From contig NZ_CP142104.1 in the NCBI RefSeq assembly GCF_035751725.1, positions 5,642,001 through 5,706,000 of the forward strand: 64,000 nt of DNA, in the 5' to 3' direction. Within the stretch, counting starts at the first letter, position 1. Each line of letters opens with the position of its first letter. The position numbers were made by a program, and so were the translations under genes. Below are positions 7,474 to 16,990 of this stretch, in pieces. The notes under the pieces are model-generated. The model was not told where the DNA came from and made no database searches. It was given only the letters and a program-made list of their open reading frames with translations. The stretch comes from Pseudomonas frederiksbergensis. Lineage in GTDB: Bacteria; Pseudomonadota; Gammaproteobacteria; Pseudomonadales; Pseudomonadaceae.

Positions 7474-8271
7474 TCAGGGCGCCGGCACTAACAGATGCAG
7501 CAGATGACGGATCTCTGCATATCGGCTGAGACGGCCGGTCATCGCGTCCCACAGCGTGGGCAGGTAGAACAGCAGGAAGCCCAGGCCGACCAGGCTCTTG
7601 GCCGGCATGGCGAGGACGAACACCTGCAATTGCGGGCTGTACAGGCTCAGCAGGGCCAGGGCGAATTCCACCAGCAACAGCAAGCCGATGAAGGGCGCTG
7701 CGTAGAGCATCATGTGCATGAACATCTCGCCAAGCAGCCCGAGAAACACGCCGAAGCCATCCGCGCCGGGCAACGGAAACCAGACCGTGGGCGACCACAC
7801 CAGGTAGCTGTCCCAGATCACCTGGGTCAGCGTGCCGATGCCGAGAGTGGCGACCAGCAACAGGATGGTCATTTCCTTGAACAGATGGCCCAAGGGCGTC
7901 GTGTCGGTGCCAAGTGCAGGGTTCAATTGCCCGCCGATGAGCGCGCCACGCTGGTTGTCGAGCAAGGCCCCCACCGATTCGTAGAGCCAGAACGGCATCG
8001 CCAGCAGCACGCCCAGCAGCAGGCCCAGCAAGACCTCCTTGAACATCAGCCCGCCCAGGGTCAGCCAGTTGGCCTGGGCATCCATCAACGCCTGGCGAAT
8101 ACCCGGTGCGGGCAGCATGCCCAGGGCAAACACCACGGCGTGGCGTGGCAAGCCTCGCAGGTGCTGGAAGCAGAACACCGGGACCAGGTACGCCACCGGA
8201 TAAATGCGCGCCATGCCGAGGGCGATCGACAGCAGCAAGTCGAAATAGGGAACGAACGCCTGGGCCGTCAT
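7474..8271 (-). CDS. hrcT: T3SS export-apparatus protein HrcT/SctT (RscT)
   Basis: 265 residues, the FliR/YscT/SpaR family length, with about six hydrophobic segments and few charged residues. It forms the export gate with SctR and SctS. ATG overlaps the hrcS stop by one base, indicating coupling. A large antisense open frame over this gene is a codon-bias shadow. Confidence 0.95.
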   Translation of the reverse strand: MTAQAFVPYFDLLLSIALGMARIYPVAYLVPVFCFQHLRGLPRHAVVFALGMLPAPGIRQALMDAQANWLTLGGLMFKEVLLGLLLGVLLAMPFWLYESVGALLDNQRGALIGGQLNPALGTDTTPLGHLFKEMTILLLVATLGIGTLTQVIWDSYLVWSPTVWFPLPGADGFGVFLGLLGEMFMHMMLYAAPFIGLLLLVEFALALLSLYSPQLQVFVLAMPAKSLVGLGFLLFYLPTLWDAMTGRLSRYAEIRHLLHLLVPAP

Positions 8272-8525
8272 CAGGTGCTGGCCATCAGTTCAAATGCCCG
8301 GCGTAGCAGCCCCAGCAACTCGCCGCCGATCCAGCGACCGGTAAACAGCAAGGTCAACCCCACTGCCACCAGCTTGATACCGAAGGGCAAGGTCTGGTCC
8401 TGGATCTGCATCAAGGCCTGCACCAGGGAAGTCAGCACGCCGACGATCACCGCCACGATCAAGGGCGGTGCGGAAAGCAGGACCACCAGCAACATGCCCT
8501 CCTTGAACAACGTCAGCGCGTCCAT
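8271..8525 (-). CDS. hrcS: T3SS export-apparatus protein HrcS/SctS (RscS)
   Basis: 84 residues, two membrane helices (LLVVLLSAPPLIVAVIVGVL and GIKLVAVGLTLLFTGRW) joined by the conserved loop TSLVQALMQIQDQTLPF, the FliQ/YscS signature. Part of the SctRST export gate. Starts 9 bases after hrcR. Confidence 0.96.
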   Translation of the reverse strand: MDALTLFKEGMLLVVLLSAPPLIVAVIVGVLTSLVQALMQIQDQTLPFGIKLVAVGLTLLFTGRWIGGELLGLLRRAFELMAST

Positions 8526-8534
8526 CGCGGGCCC

Positions 8535-9188
8535 TCAGAGATAGGAGTAGAAAAGACTGTCGAGCAGTTGCGTCCAACCCTGCACGAGGACGAACACCAA
8601 CAGCTTGAGCGGCAGCGAGATGGTCATCGGCGCGACCATCTGCATGCCCAGCGCGAGCAGCAGGTTGGACACGATGAGGTCGATGACGATGAAGGGGATA
8701 TAGATCAGGAATCCCATCTGGAAGCCTGCTTCGAGCTCCGACAACATGAAGGCCGGGATCAGCAGCATCAGGTCGTCGCGACTGGCTTGCTCGGCACGCT
8801 CCTTGGGCCACATGCGCTGGGTGTTTTCCAGCAGGTGGGCGAGGATGTCCGGGTTGGTGTTGCGCGACATGAAGGCCTGCAACGGCTTTACCGCGTTCAA
8901 GGCAGAACCTTGCAGTGCCTCGGTGTTGCTGAAATCCAGGGGTCGCTCCTTCAGCTCTTCGGCGATGTCATGGCCGACCGGCGCCATGATGAACAGTGTC
9001 GCGGCCAACGCAATGGCATACAGCGCCATGTTCGGCGGCACCTGCTGCACACCGATGGCGTTGCGGGTGATGGTCAGCACGATGGCGATCTTGAGGAAGG
9101 CGCTGCAAATGATCAGCAGCAGGGGAACCAACGAAATCCCGCCGATGAACAGCGCCAGCAGAAAGGGGTCGACCCCCTGGAAGCTCAT
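8535..9188 (-). CDS. hrcR: T3SS export-apparatus protein HrcR/SctR (RscR)
   Basis: 217 residues, FliP/YscR family, four membrane segments. Visible signatures are [22 protein letters not shown] near the N-terminus and [19 protein letters not shown] at about 140-160. The start at 9188 ([10 protein letters not shown]) overlaps the hrcQ stop by 4 bases; the longer open frame upstream is the shadow of hrcQ. Confidence 0.96.
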   Translation of the reverse strand: MSFQGVDPFLLALFIGGISLVPLLLIICSAFLKIAIVLTITRNAIGVQQVPPNMALYAIALAATLFIMAPVGHDIAEELKERPLDFSNTEALQGSALNAVKPLQAFMSRNTNPDILAHLLENTQRMWPKERAEQASRDDLMLLIPAFMLSELEAGFQMGFLIYIPFIVIDLIVSNLLLALGMQMVAPMTISLPLKLLVFVLVQGWTQLLDSLFYSYL

Positions 9189-9574
9189 CCAGCCACATCC
9201 ACGCGGGTGATTTGCAGGCCGAGCCGGCCATCCACGTCCACCAATTCGCCATGGGCCAGGGCACGTTCGCCATGGAACAACGCCGCCGTGCCCGGCGCCA
9301 CGCCTTGGACCTGAAGCACCGAACCGGGGGCCAGGTTGCGCAGCTCGCCCAGGGCCAGGCTCAAGCGGCCACAACGTATCGTCAGTGCCACGGGCAGGTC
9401 ATCGAAGCGCTCGCCGACGGCGGCCGGCTGGTAGCCCGGCGTATCGGCGTCTTGCGCGTGCGCATCGCCAGGCAATGGGTAATCAGCCGCCATGGGCGCT
9501 TCGGCGTCGGGTTCGTAGCCGGTGGTGTCGTCCCACTCGGGCGTCAGGATGTCGGTGTCGGCGGTGGTGCTCAT
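9185..9574 (-). CDS. Probable internal-start product of hrcQ (HrcQb/SctQ-C-like)
   Basis: Within hrcQ and in the same frame, an ATG at 9574 ([15 protein letters not shown]) is preceded on the minus strand by GGAGGA 7 bases upstream, as strong as any start in the operon. The product would be 129 residues, about the size of P. syringae HrcQb, and would contain the C-terminal SpoA domain. Internal SctQ-C products are known in several T3SSs. Expression is inferred from the site, not shown. Confidence 0.6.
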   Translation of the reverse strand: MSTTADTDILTPEWDDTTGYEPDAEAPMAADYPLPGDAHAQDADTPGYQPAAVGERFDDLPVALTIRCGRLSLALGELRNLAPGSVLQVQGVAPGTAALFHGERALAHGELVDVDGRLGLQITRVDVAG

Positions 9575-10285
9575 ATCGGTTTCCTCCAAGGCGAGCAAGG
9601 TCAGGCGCAACGGTGCGGCACGATCATCGACCCGCACCTGCAAACAATGCCGGCCCAGGCGAATCAGCCCCTGACCGGATGAATCGAACAGCGCGGATTC
9701 CGGCACCAGCACGTCACCGGGGCGCAGCGCAGCCAAGTGCCCGGCAGCCAACACCAGGTGTCCGAGCGGCAGCGGGACATCCAGCAGAACATCCTCGCGC
9801 CAGGGCGCCAGCCGCCGCTGCCAGGGCGCGGCGCGGAGCAACCCCAGCAGGGTTGCCCCGCCGATGTGCAGCTGGTTCGTGACATGCGCCGCGCCCAGCT
9901 GAACGTCGATCCTGCAGGCAATGCCCTCGGCCACCGGTGCGGCGAGCGGCCGGAGAAAACCGAATGCCTGGCGCAAGGGCTCGCTCAGGGTTTGCTGGAA
10001 CAGCGCCCAGAACCAGGCGTCATCCGAACCCGGCTCGGCAGGCATGACCACCGGGCATTCTCCGAACAAGCTGAGTAGCGGGCCGGGCTCGTCGAGGGCC
10101 AGGACACCATGGGCGCACGCCAGCCCATACGGCGCACTTCCCCCGACGCCGCTGCCCAGGGTCAGTTGCACAAGACCTGCTTCACCGGCCACCTGAAAGG
10201 GCAAACTGACGCCAGTTCCCAATAGCTGCCGGGCGACGGCGTCGTCGCCGCTCATCGTTGGCAACGCCAATGCCTGTACGCTCAT
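9185..10285 (-). CDS. hrcQ: T3SS C-ring/sorting-platform protein HrcQ/SctQ (RscQ), unsplit form
   Basis: 366 residues. The C-terminal ~75 residues are a SpoA/FliN domain ([22 protein letters not shown], ending [12 protein letters not shown]), with another SpoA-like region in the middle. In P. syringae this protein is encoded as two genes, hrcQa and hrcQb; here it is one continuous frame. An acidic low-complexity linker (about 240-285) separates the two halves, and a well-placed internal ATG lies at its start. SctQ forms the pods that load substrates onto the ATPase. Overlaps hrpP and hrcR by about 4 bases each. Confidence 0.93.
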   Translation of the reverse strand: MSVQALALPTMSGDDAVARQLLGTGVSLPFQVAGEAGLVQLTLGSGVGGSAPYGLACAHGVLALDEPGPLLSLFGECPVVMPAEPGSDDAWFWALFQQTLSEPLRQAFGFLRPLAAPVAEGIACRIDVQLGAAHVTNQLHIGGATLLGLLRAAPWQRRLAPWREDVLLDVPLPLGHLVLAAGHLAALRPGDVLVPESALFDSSGQGLIRLGRHCLQVRVDDRAAPLRLTLLALEETDMSTTADTDILTPEWDDTTGYEPDAEAPMAADYPLPGDAHAQDADTPGYQPAAVGERFDDLPVALTIRCGRLSLALGELRNLAPGSVLQVQGVAPGTAALFHGERALAHGELVDVDGRLGLQITRVDVAG

Positions 10286-10842
10286 GTCACGCTCGCCTCG
10301 TCTTCGTCGGTAACACGTACCGTCACCGGTTGGCCCAGGCTCTGGGCCAAAGCTTCTTCAAGGCGTCCGGATCGACTCGACAGCCGCGCATGCGCGCCTT
10401 CGGTTTCGCCGCTCAGGCCGATGTCCCAGCCGGACGCCCCGCCCAACCGCTGCGCAGAGACCCTGATGCGCCCCAGATGGGGAAGGTGCAGCAGCAGGTC
10501 CAGTTGCTGGTCGACCGTCGCTCGCAGCCGTGGCGACAGTTGGTCGACAAAGGCTTCCACTTCGCCGCTGTCCTGGCCCACCAGCCCCGACAGGGAACCG
10601 GTGCCGGCGGTGTCGTCCTCACAGCCGCCTTGTGGCGCATCGACCCACTGGCGGAACCAGTAGCCATCGCTGCGCTCCGCCACGGGTTCCGGGTCGCGCC
10701 CGGTTGCAGGCGCAGGCTCGCGCACCGCCGGACGACTGGCCTGGCTCACATGGGCCGGCAATTGTTCATACGCTCGAGGGGCGTGACGAACGGGTGGCGC
10801 GAGAGAGGATGTCGATTCACCGCGCAGGGTGCGTTCATTCAT
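10282..10842 (-). CDS. hrpP: T3SS needle/pilus length and substrate-switch protein HrpP/SctP
   Basis: 186 residues. The Pro/Ser/Arg-rich, flexible N-terminal half is followed by a compact C-terminal domain (QLSPRLRATVDQQLDLLLHL, then LGRIRVSAQRL) resembling the SctP/FliK switch domain. It is itself exported and works with HrcU. ATG at 10842 has GGAGG 9 bases upstream; a GTG three bases earlier is an alternative. Overlaps hrpO and hrcQ. Assignment is by order plus domain appearance. Confidence 0.85.
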   Translation of the reverse strand: MNERTLRGESTSSLAPPVRHAPRAYEQLPAHVSQASRPAVREPAPATGRDPEPVAERSDGYWFRQWVDAPQGGCEDDTAGTGSLSGLVGQDSGEVEAFVDQLSPRLRATVDQQLDLLLHLPHLGRIRVSAQRLGGASGWDIGLSGETEGAHARLSSRSGRLEEALAQSLGQPVTVRVTDEDEASVT

Positions 10843-11254
10843 CACTGGGATCCTCCACCAGGTAATCCATCATGGCGCTGAGCTTTTCCAGGTCGCGCCT
10901 ACGCCTTTGCAACCGCTGCCGGGCGGCTTCGGTGCTGCGCGCCTGTTGCGCCTGTTCCTCGTCGAGCGCCTGCAAGGCCTGCGCTTGCTCGGCCAGTTCG
11001 CCGATCAGGCGCCGTTCCTCGGTGCTCCAGGCATTGAGCTCACACACACTCAGCGCACGGCCGCGGTGCTCGCCGTACAACGCCTCGCGCTGCGTCACCT
11101 GCTGTTCGCTCGCGGCCTGCCAGCGCACCTGCGCGGCGGCGACCGCTGCTTCACGCTCGCGCAACAGGTCGCGCTGTTGCCGCCAGGCCCGTTCGGCTTG
11201 CGCTTCGCGGTGCCGACGCACCGGCGCCAGGGCGTCCAGATCAGCCCGGGACAT
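10835..11254 (-). CDS. hrpO: T3SS ATPase stalk protein HrpO/SctO
   Basis: 139 residues, almost entirely coiled coil, rich in Arg, Gln, Glu and Ala with no Pro in the central region, the YscO/FliJ type. SctO sits in the pore of the SctN hexamer and contacts SctV. It lies between hrcN (14-base overlap) and hrpP (overlap about 8 bases), the conserved position. Confidence 0.9.
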   Translation of the reverse strand: MSRADLDALAPVRRHREAQAERAWRQQRDLLREREAAVAAAQVRWQAASEQQVTQREALYGEHRGRALSVCELNAWSTEERRLIGELAEQAQALQALDEEQAQQARSTEAARQRLQRRRRDLEKLSAMMDYLVEDPSDE

Positions 11255-12596
11255 AAGCGGTCAACTGCTGGAGATGGGCGAACGTCGCCGCAAACGGCTC
11301 CGGCTCGCGCAGGTCCTGGCGCAGGAATGCGTCCAAGGCGCTGCGCGATTCCACCGCCAGGTCGGTCAAGGGATCGGCGCCGGCCTGGTATTCGCCCAGG
11401 CGCAGCATCAATTCGATTTGATCGTAGGCCGAGAGCAAGCGGCGCAGATTGATGCCCGCGCGCAGGTGCTCGGCCTCGGCCACATTGGCCAAGGTCCGCG
11501 ACAGGCTGGCAAGCACATCGATGGCCGGGTAGTGACCGCGTTCGGCGAGTTTGCGCGACAGGACGATGTGACCGTCGAGCAGCGAACGCACTTCGTCCGC
11601 CACCGGGTCGTTCATGGAATCCTGTTCGATCAGCACCGTGTACAACGCGGTGATCGCGCCGTCATTGCTCAGCCCGGCCCGCTCAACCAGGCGCGGCAAC
11701 AGGCTGTACACCGAAGGAGGCAGGCCGCCGCGTCCCAACGGCTCGCCGGCGGCCAGGCCGATTTCCCGTTGCGCACGGGCGAACCGGGTCAGCGAATCGA
11801 TGAGCAGCAGGACGCGTCGGCCCTCGGCACGAAAACCCTCGGCCAACGCCGTGGCGGTGAATGCCGCGCGGGCGCGCTCCATGCTGGAACGGTCGGACGT
11901 CGCGCACACCAGGACCGCACGGGCCCGCAGTTCATCATCCAGCTCATGGTCGAGGAATTCGCGCAGCTCGCGCCCCCGTTCACCGATCAGGCCGAAAACG
12001 ATTACGTCGCAGTCGACGTTGCGGGCGATCTCCGCCAACAGCGTCGTCTTGCCGCAACCGGCGCCGGCAAACAATCCGACACGTTGGCCTTCGCCGAGGG
12101 TCAGCGCTGCGTCGATGGCGCGCACGCCTGTCATCAGCGGCCGCTGGATGCGCGGCCGTGCAGTCGGCGGCGGGGCTTCGCCGATCACTTGCGAGGCATA
12201 TGGCACTTGAGGTCCGGCGAACGCCCCAACGCCGCCCTCCAGCAGAGGCCGACCAAAGCCATCCAGCACCTGGCCCAGCAATTGCGGCCCGACGATCACC
12301 CGATGCGGCATGCCCAACGGTTCCACGGCCGCGCCGACACGAACGCCCTCCAGGCCGCCGAGGGCGCTGAGCAAGGCGTCGTGACGGTCGAAGCCGACGA
12401 TCTCGGCCAGCAATGGCTCGCGTGCATCACGCTCGACTTGGCAGAGGTCACCGATCTGCGCCCCTGGCAGCCGGCATTGCAACAGGATCCCGCTGACCCG
12501 CTGCACCCGTCCACGCACCATGACCGGCGCGAATCGGCGCAGGCGTGCCCGCTGCCCGGCCTCCCAGCTCTCCAAACGGGCGATGGCGGCTTGCAT
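11241..12596 (-). CDS. hrcN: T3SS ATPase HrcN/SctN (RscN)
   Basis: 451 residues, the usual SctN length. Walker A GAGCGKTT lies at about 178-185 and Walker B VLLLIDSLTRFARAQREIGLA at about 260. It energises unfolding of substrates and their release from chaperones at the base of the apparatus. The ATG at 12596 overlaps the hrpQ TGA by one base; the further 173 codons open upstream are the shadow of hrpQ. Among the best conserved genes of the cluster. Confidence 0.97.
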   Translation of the reverse strand: MQAAIARLESWEAGQRARLRRFAPVMVRGRVQRVSGILLQCRLPGAQIGDLCQVERDAREPLLAEIVGFDRHDALLSALGGLEGVRVGAAVEPLGMPHRVIVGPQLLGQVLDGFGRPLLEGGVGAFAGPQVPYASQVIGEAPPPTARPRIQRPLMTGVRAIDAALTLGEGQRVGLFAGAGCGKTTLLAEIARNVDCDVIVFGLIGERGRELREFLDHELDDELRARAVLVCATSDRSSMERARAAFTATALAEGFRAEGRRVLLLIDSLTRFARAQREIGLAAGEPLGRGGLPPSVYSLLPRLVERAGLSNDGAITALYTVLIEQDSMNDPVADEVRSLLDGHIVLSRKLAERGHYPAIDVLASLSRTLANVAEAEHLRAGINLRRLLSAYDQIELMLRLGEYQAGADPLTDLAVESRSALDAFLRQDLREPEPFAATFAHLQQLTAYVPG

Positions 12597-13489
12597 CACC
12601 ACGTAACCTCGTAGCGTTGCTCGCCTTCGAACGTCACTTTGCCGCTGTCGATGGCGGTCAGCCGCAGGCCATCGATCTGATCCCCCAGGAACAGCCGGCG
12701 CCCATCGGAGGTGACGACGTGACCACGCTTGCCGCCAACAATCTGGGCGATCTGAAACGGTAATTGCGTCAATCGTTCCTTGACGTTGGCGGTGATCTCG
12801 ACCGACGTATCGTAGCGAGCATGGAAACGCTCCATCAGCCGCTCGACCACCGCCAGGCGCTGACGCGGCAGCTCGCCCACCAGCGCCAGCCGACCGTCCT
12901 GTACCTCGGTCCGCACATTGGCATCCAGGTCTCGTTCCTGGAGCATGCGATCCAGCTCCAGGCGAACCGCCTCCACCGTGTCCAAAGCAGCCTTGGCCTG
13001 CTTGTGCTGCTGCACCGCACTGGGCGCCACCGTCGGTGCCGGTTGGCTGGTAAAGGCCCAGGCGCTGGAGGCAACGGTGATCACCGCCACCGCGATCCCC
13101 ACGCGCTTGGGCCATGACGGCCGCGCTGCAGGTTTATGGGCATCGCGCTCGACTGTCAGGTGCGCAGCGTCATCCAGGGCCGCGTCTTCGGGCCAAGGTT
13201 GATCGGCGGGAGCCAGGCACAGCCAGATGCCGGCGATGGAAAAAGGCGTATTGCCCGGCAACGGCCCGGGCGATGCCCAAGGTTGGCCTTGCCCGTCACA
13301 CACTGCGCCCTCCAGCGATTCCAGCAGCCATTGGCCCTCGACCTGCCTGAGAGTCGCGTGACGGCCGCAGATACCTGGGTCGTATAGCGCCAGGTCGGCA
13401 TCCTCCGCCGCCCCGACCACCCATTGCTCACCTACCAGCGGCAACGCCGCACCTCGGTGCAGACCACTCAATACACGCAGCTCGAACAT
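12596..13489 (-). CDS. hrpQ: T3SS inner-membrane ring protein HrpQ/SctD
   Basis: 297 residues. An N-terminal FHA-like cytoplasmic domain (about 1-95, VLSGLHRGAALPL) is followed by one membrane segment near 130-150 (KRVGIAVAVITVASSAWAF) and a periplasmic ring-building part with BON-like repeats. It pairs with HrcJ in the basal body. ATG at 13489 is chosen because GAGGAG lies 6 bases upstream; a TTG two codons earlier would sit on that site. It is separated from hrcV by 159 untranslated bases, unusual in this tightly packed operon. Confidence 0.9.
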   Translation of the reverse strand: MFELRVLSGLHRGAALPLVGEQWVVGAAEDADLALYDPGICGRHATLRQVEGQWLLESLEGAVCDGQGQPWASPGPLPGNTPFSIAGIWLCLAPADQPWPEDAALDDAAHLTVERDAHKPAARPSWPKRVGIAVAVITVASSAWAFTSQPAPTVAPSAVQQHKQAKAALDTVEAVRLELDRMLQERDLDANVRTEVQDGRLALVGELPRQRLAVVERLMERFHARYDTSVEITANVKERLTQLPFQIAQIVGGKRGHVVTSDGRRLFLGDQIDGLRLTAIDSGKVTFEGEQRYEVTW

Positions 13490-13648
13490 GGCCAACTCCT
13501 CAAGGCGCGACAGATGTGCGCCGGCAATCCGCTTGAAGGACGGGGCACGGGTGGCCCTCGTCCACTGTCACAGCCAGGCCAGTGAACGCGCCTGGAATCA
13601 CATCGTTACGCGCGGCAGCGCTGTTCGCGTGCCAAGGGGAAAGACCCG

Positions 13649-15736
13649 TCATGCGGCCTCCTCGATTTGCAGTTTTTCCTGCTCCAGATCAAAACGTCCC
13701 AACACGGTGACCTGGGCATTGCTGTGCAACTCGCTGAAGGCAAGCACGGGCACGTGGTTGAACTCGTCACGCAGCAGGTCACGCAGCGGTGCGCGCAAGT
13801 CCTGCGCCACCAACAGCACCGCCGTGCGCTTGGCCCGCAGCGGGAAACCTTCGCGCAGTTGCAGGACCAGGGCGCGGGTGTGCACGCTTTCCAGGGCAAA
13901 GAAAGTTTCCGTCTGGGTCTGGCGCAGCGCATCGCGCAGCAAGCCTTCGGTCTCCGGCGTCAACAGCCAGACGTGCAGGCCGTCTTCATCGCGGTACTGG
14001 TGGTAGATTTGTGATTTGAGGGCGATGCGCGCGTAGTCGGTCAGCGCACCGACGTCGCGCTCGTGCTGCCCATGCTCGATCAATGACTCGGCGATCAGGC
14101 GCACCGCCCGCAGCGGCACGCCTTCGCCCGCCAGGCGCTGCAGCACGGCGGCGAAACGGGCCAGCGGCATGGTCCTCTGCAACTCCTGCACCAGCTCTGG
14201 CTGCCCGGCTTCGAGCCAGCTGAGAATCGACTTGCTCTCCTGCAAGCCGAGGAACTGCGGGCCGGTGGCAAACATGGCGCGGCTCATGCGTTCCACCAGC
14301 AGCTCGCCCGCAGGCACCGCTTCCACTCGCTCGTCCGCCAATAACGGGTCGCCGGGCGCCAGCCATAGCCACTGATGCTCGTCGCGCACCTCGCTGCCGA
14401 CCTGGGCATCCTGCGGCTCGAACGGCAGCGGCCCGCGCGCAACGGCCACGCGGTCACCGAAGGTGGCCCGCAACATCGGCACCTCATGCACGCAGAAGCG
14501 GAACTCATCGTCTTCCAGGAGCGCGCTGTACTCGATCTCGAACGGCGGCAAGGTCAGGCCAAACCCGGCAACCAGCGCGTTGCGCTTCTTGCGGATCGCC
14601 TGGATGACGTCTTCGGCGGCCGGGTTGCCTTGCATCGACTTGGAAAACTGCAAGAGATAGGCACGGGTCGGGTCGAAGCTGCGCAGGTCTTCGGCGCCAT
14701 TGTGTTCCGGCGTGACGGTCGCTTCAGGTTGTTCGCCTTCGCGAGCCTTTCGCGCGCGCCCATACAGCTGGATGATGCCCGCCGTGCCGGTGATCACGGC
14801 AATGACGATGAACACCAGCGTCGGCATGCCGGGCAAGGCGGCGAAGCCGAGCATGCCTACCGAAGCGATCACCCAAGCCTTGGGTTCGGCGGTCAATTGC
14901 TGCGCGATTTCCTTGCCGACGCTGCTGCCCGCCGGCTGCCCTTCCGGCGACACGCGGGTAATGATCATGCCGGCGGTGAGGGAAATCAGCAGTGCAGGAA
15001 TCTGCGCGATGAGGCCGTCACCAATGGTCAATACGGCATACAAATGCATCGAATCGGACGCGCTCATATCGTGCTGGACCATGCCGACCGAGAAGCCGCC
15101 GATGAGGTTGATCACCACGATTACCAGGCCGGCGATGGCGTCGCCCTTGACGAACTTCATCGCGCCGTCCATCGCGCCGAACAGTTGGCTTTCCTTGTTC
15201 AATTCTTCACGACGGCGGCGCGCTTCGCTGACGTCGATCAGGTTGGCGCGCAGGTCGCTGTCGATGGACATCTGCTTGCCCGGCAACGCGTCCAGCGTGA
15301 ACCGCGCCGCCACTTCGGCGACCCGCTCGGAGCCCTTGGTGATCACCAGGAAGTTGACCACCGTCAGGATGAGAAAGATGACCAGCCCGACCGCAAGATT
15401 GCCTCCGACCACAAAATTGCCGAACGCCTGGACGATGTGGCCGGCGTCACCCTGGAGCAGGATCAGCCGCGTGGTCGCCACCGACAGTGCCAACCGGAAC
15501 AGCGTCGTCAACAGCAGCACCGCCGGAAACGACGAGAACGCCAACGGTCGCGGCAGGTACAACGAGAGCACGATCAGCAGGCAGGAAATGCAGATGTTGA
15601 TAGCGATCAACGCATCGACCACCGACGTCGGCAACGGCAGGATCAACATGAACACGATGCCGAGTACCACAAACGCCCCGGCCACTTCGATACGCCGCAC
15701 CGCCGCGTTGGCGACTTTGTTCAACAAGGCGATCAT
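13649..15736 (-). CDS. hrcV: T3SS export-gate protein HrcV/SctV (RscV)
   Basis: 695 residues. The N-terminal half carries about seven to eight membrane helices including the FHIPEP-family loop (SERVAEVAARFTLDALPGKQ near 140 and GAMDGAMKFVKGDAIAG near 200). The C-terminal ~350 residues form the cytoplasmic domain that makes the nonameric ring and receives chaperone-substrate complexes. The start overlaps the hrpJ stop by 4 bases. Confidence 0.97.
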   Translation of the reverse strand: MIALLNKVANAAVRRIEVAGAFVVLGIVFMLILPLPTSVVDALIAINICISCLLIVLSLYLPRPLAFSSFPAVLLLTTLFRLALSVATTRLILLQGDAGHIVQAFGNFVVGGNLAVGLVIFLILTVVNFLVITKGSERVAEVAARFTLDALPGKQMSIDSDLRANLIDVSEARRRREELNKESQLFGAMDGAMKFVKGDAIAGLVIVVINLIGGFSVGMVQHDMSASDSMHLYAVLTIGDGLIAQIPALLISLTAGMIITRVSPEGQPAGSSVGKEIAQQLTAEPKAWVIASVGMLGFAALPGMPTLVFIVIAVITGTAGIIQLYGRARKAREGEQPEATVTPEHNGAEDLRSFDPTRAYLLQFSKSMQGNPAAEDVIQAIRKKRNALVAGFGLTLPPFEIEYSALLEDDEFRFCVHEVPMLRATFGDRVAVARGPLPFEPQDAQVGSEVRDEHQWLWLAPGDPLLADERVEAVPAGELLVERMSRAMFATGPQFLGLQESKSILSWLEAGQPELVQELQRTMPLARFAAVLQRLAGEGVPLRAVRLIAESLIEHGQHERDVGALTDYARIALKSQIYHQYRDEDGLHVWLLTPETEGLLRDALRQTQTETFFALESVHTRALVLQLREGFPLRAKRTAVLLVAQDLRAPLRDLLRDEFNHVPVLAFSELHSNAQVTVLGRFDLEQEKLQIEEAA

Positions 15737-16860
15737 GACTGCGCTCCAATAACCGGTTCGGCGGTCTGTCCGCGGGTCTCGCCACGGGAGCGTTCATCGA
15801 GCAGCACCAGCAGATTCTTCAGCGCGGTCTGGCGGCTTTTCGCGTCACGCCAGAGCGCCAGCGGCAACCGCTTGAGCAATGGGTACAAGCCGTTCAGGGA
15901 GACCAGTTGATCGCGCTCCTGGTCGCCGCCCAATTCACGGCCGATGCGACGCACTTCTGCCGAAGACAGGCCGCTGCTGACAAACCCCAGCATGCGCTGG
16001 AGCAGTAACACAGCAGTGAGCTGGCTCGCCGGGCAGCTGTAGGCCAGTTGCTCCAGCAGTCGCCGGCAGCTTTGCAACACGCTGCTCAGTTGTGTCGACG
16101 CCGCCAGGCCGATCAGCAGCGTGCGCAGCAACGCCGTAGGCCGCGAAGGCGCATGGGCAGCGATGTCGTCAGCCAATGCGCGGCGCATCATGTCCAGCCC
16201 CGACACGAACGAGGCTTCACCAAACAGGCCCAGCAGTGCCTGCATCATGGTGGGCAATGATTGCTTGAGCACCACGGTGTCGTAATAAAGGCGCCGTACC
16301 GCCTGGCGCAATTCAGGATCGCCGCCGGAGGCGCGCAGGGCCTCGGCGATGTTCATGCCCGCCTGGATCTGCGCCCCATATCGCTCGCGCAAGAGTTGCA
16401 GATAGTCACGAGCACGCTTGGCTTCGACGAGACGGCCCTGCGCCTCGGCATCGAGCAGTGCCTGCTTGAGGATCAGGTCGGTACGGGCCGGATCACCGCC
16501 CGTGGACTGCACCAATTCTTCAAGCACCGGCTGGCCATTGAGCAACACGCCGGCCTGGGCCGCCATGGCGCCCAGGCTCTGCTTGCCGGGATGGCCGAGC
16601 TGGTCGTACCACTCTTCCAACTGCTCACGGGTCTCGACCCGCACCTGGCCCACCTCGCTGCGGGCGTTGCGGATGCGGCGCTGGCTCAGCGCCTTGGTGT
16701 TGCGTTCCACGTGATGGCTGAAGGTCATGCCGACCTCCTCCATCGAACTGGACTGGGCGGCCTGCGACGATTCCACAGGCCTGCCAACGCCCGCGACGGC
16801 CGATGCGGCCTGGGCGAGATTGACGGCAATGTGCGCGTTTGTCGGGGCTTCTACTTTCAT
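15733..16860 (-). CDS. hrpJ: T3SS gatekeeper HrpJ/SctW
   Basis: 375 residues of the YopN/InvE/SctW family. A polar N-terminal export region (1-60) is followed by a helical body (HVERNTKALSQRRIRNARSE, then EEWYDQLGHPGKQSLGAMAA). It controls the order of translocator and effector secretion and is itself secreted in P. syringae. First gene of the long minus-strand operon; a perfect hrp box lies 31 bases upstream. Overlaps hrcV by 4 bases. Confidence 0.93.
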   Translation of the reverse strand: MKVEAPTNAHIAVNLAQAASAVAGVGRPVESSQAAQSSSMEEVGMTFSHHVERNTKALSQRRIRNARSEVGQVRVETREQLEEWYDQLGHPGKQSLGAMAAQAGVLLNGQPVLEELVQSTGGDPARTDLILKQALLDAEAQGRLVEAKRARDYLQLLRERYGAQIQAGMNIAEALRASGGDPELRQAVRRLYYDTVVLKQSLPTMMQALLGLFGEASFVSGLDMMRRALADDIAAHAPSRPTALLRTLLIGLAASTQLSSVLQSCRRLLEQLAYSCPASQLTAVLLLQRMLGFVSSGLSSAEVRRIGRELGGDQERDQLVSLNGLYPLLKRLPLALWRDAKSRQTALKNLLVLLDERSRGETRGQTAEPVIGAQS

Positions 16861-16891
16861 GATGACCGGGAGCGTGGTTTCGGACGCTCAG

Positions 16892-16920
16892 TGGGTGGCG
16901 GCGATCCACCATTCGGTTCC
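16892..16920 (-). promoter_or_regulatory. hrp box of the hrpJ-hrcU operon
   Basis: Minus strand GGAACC-N16-CCACCCA, a perfect consensus match 31 bases upstream of the hrpJ ATG. A second CCAC-type element 4 bases further along would give a 20-base spacer and is not used in the call. Confidence 0.92.
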
Positions 16921-16990
16921 ATCGTCGCCACGCACTTTTTCGAAGCGAACGACGGTGTTCACCATCGGCACTGTTTCGAGGAATTGGCCG

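Noticed and set aside
7495..8544. Long plus-strand open frame over hrcT/hrcS
   Set aside because: Product is Gln/His/Arg-rich nonsense typical of the antisense of a membrane protein; the sense genes are unmistakable.
10872..12614. 580-codon plus-strand open frame over hrpO/hrcN
   Set aside because: Antisense of well conserved SctO and SctN; no domain recognised.
13600..13640. Second sigma-54-like element (TGGCAC with GG-N10-GC) upstream of hrpQ on the minus strand
   Set aside because: The -12 half (CAGCG) is poor and the site lies inside an operon with an HrpL promoter; spacing alone can occur by chance.
14375..15910. 511-codon plus-strand open frame over hrcV
   Set aside because: His/Gln/Asp/Arg-rich shadow of the HrcV membrane domain.
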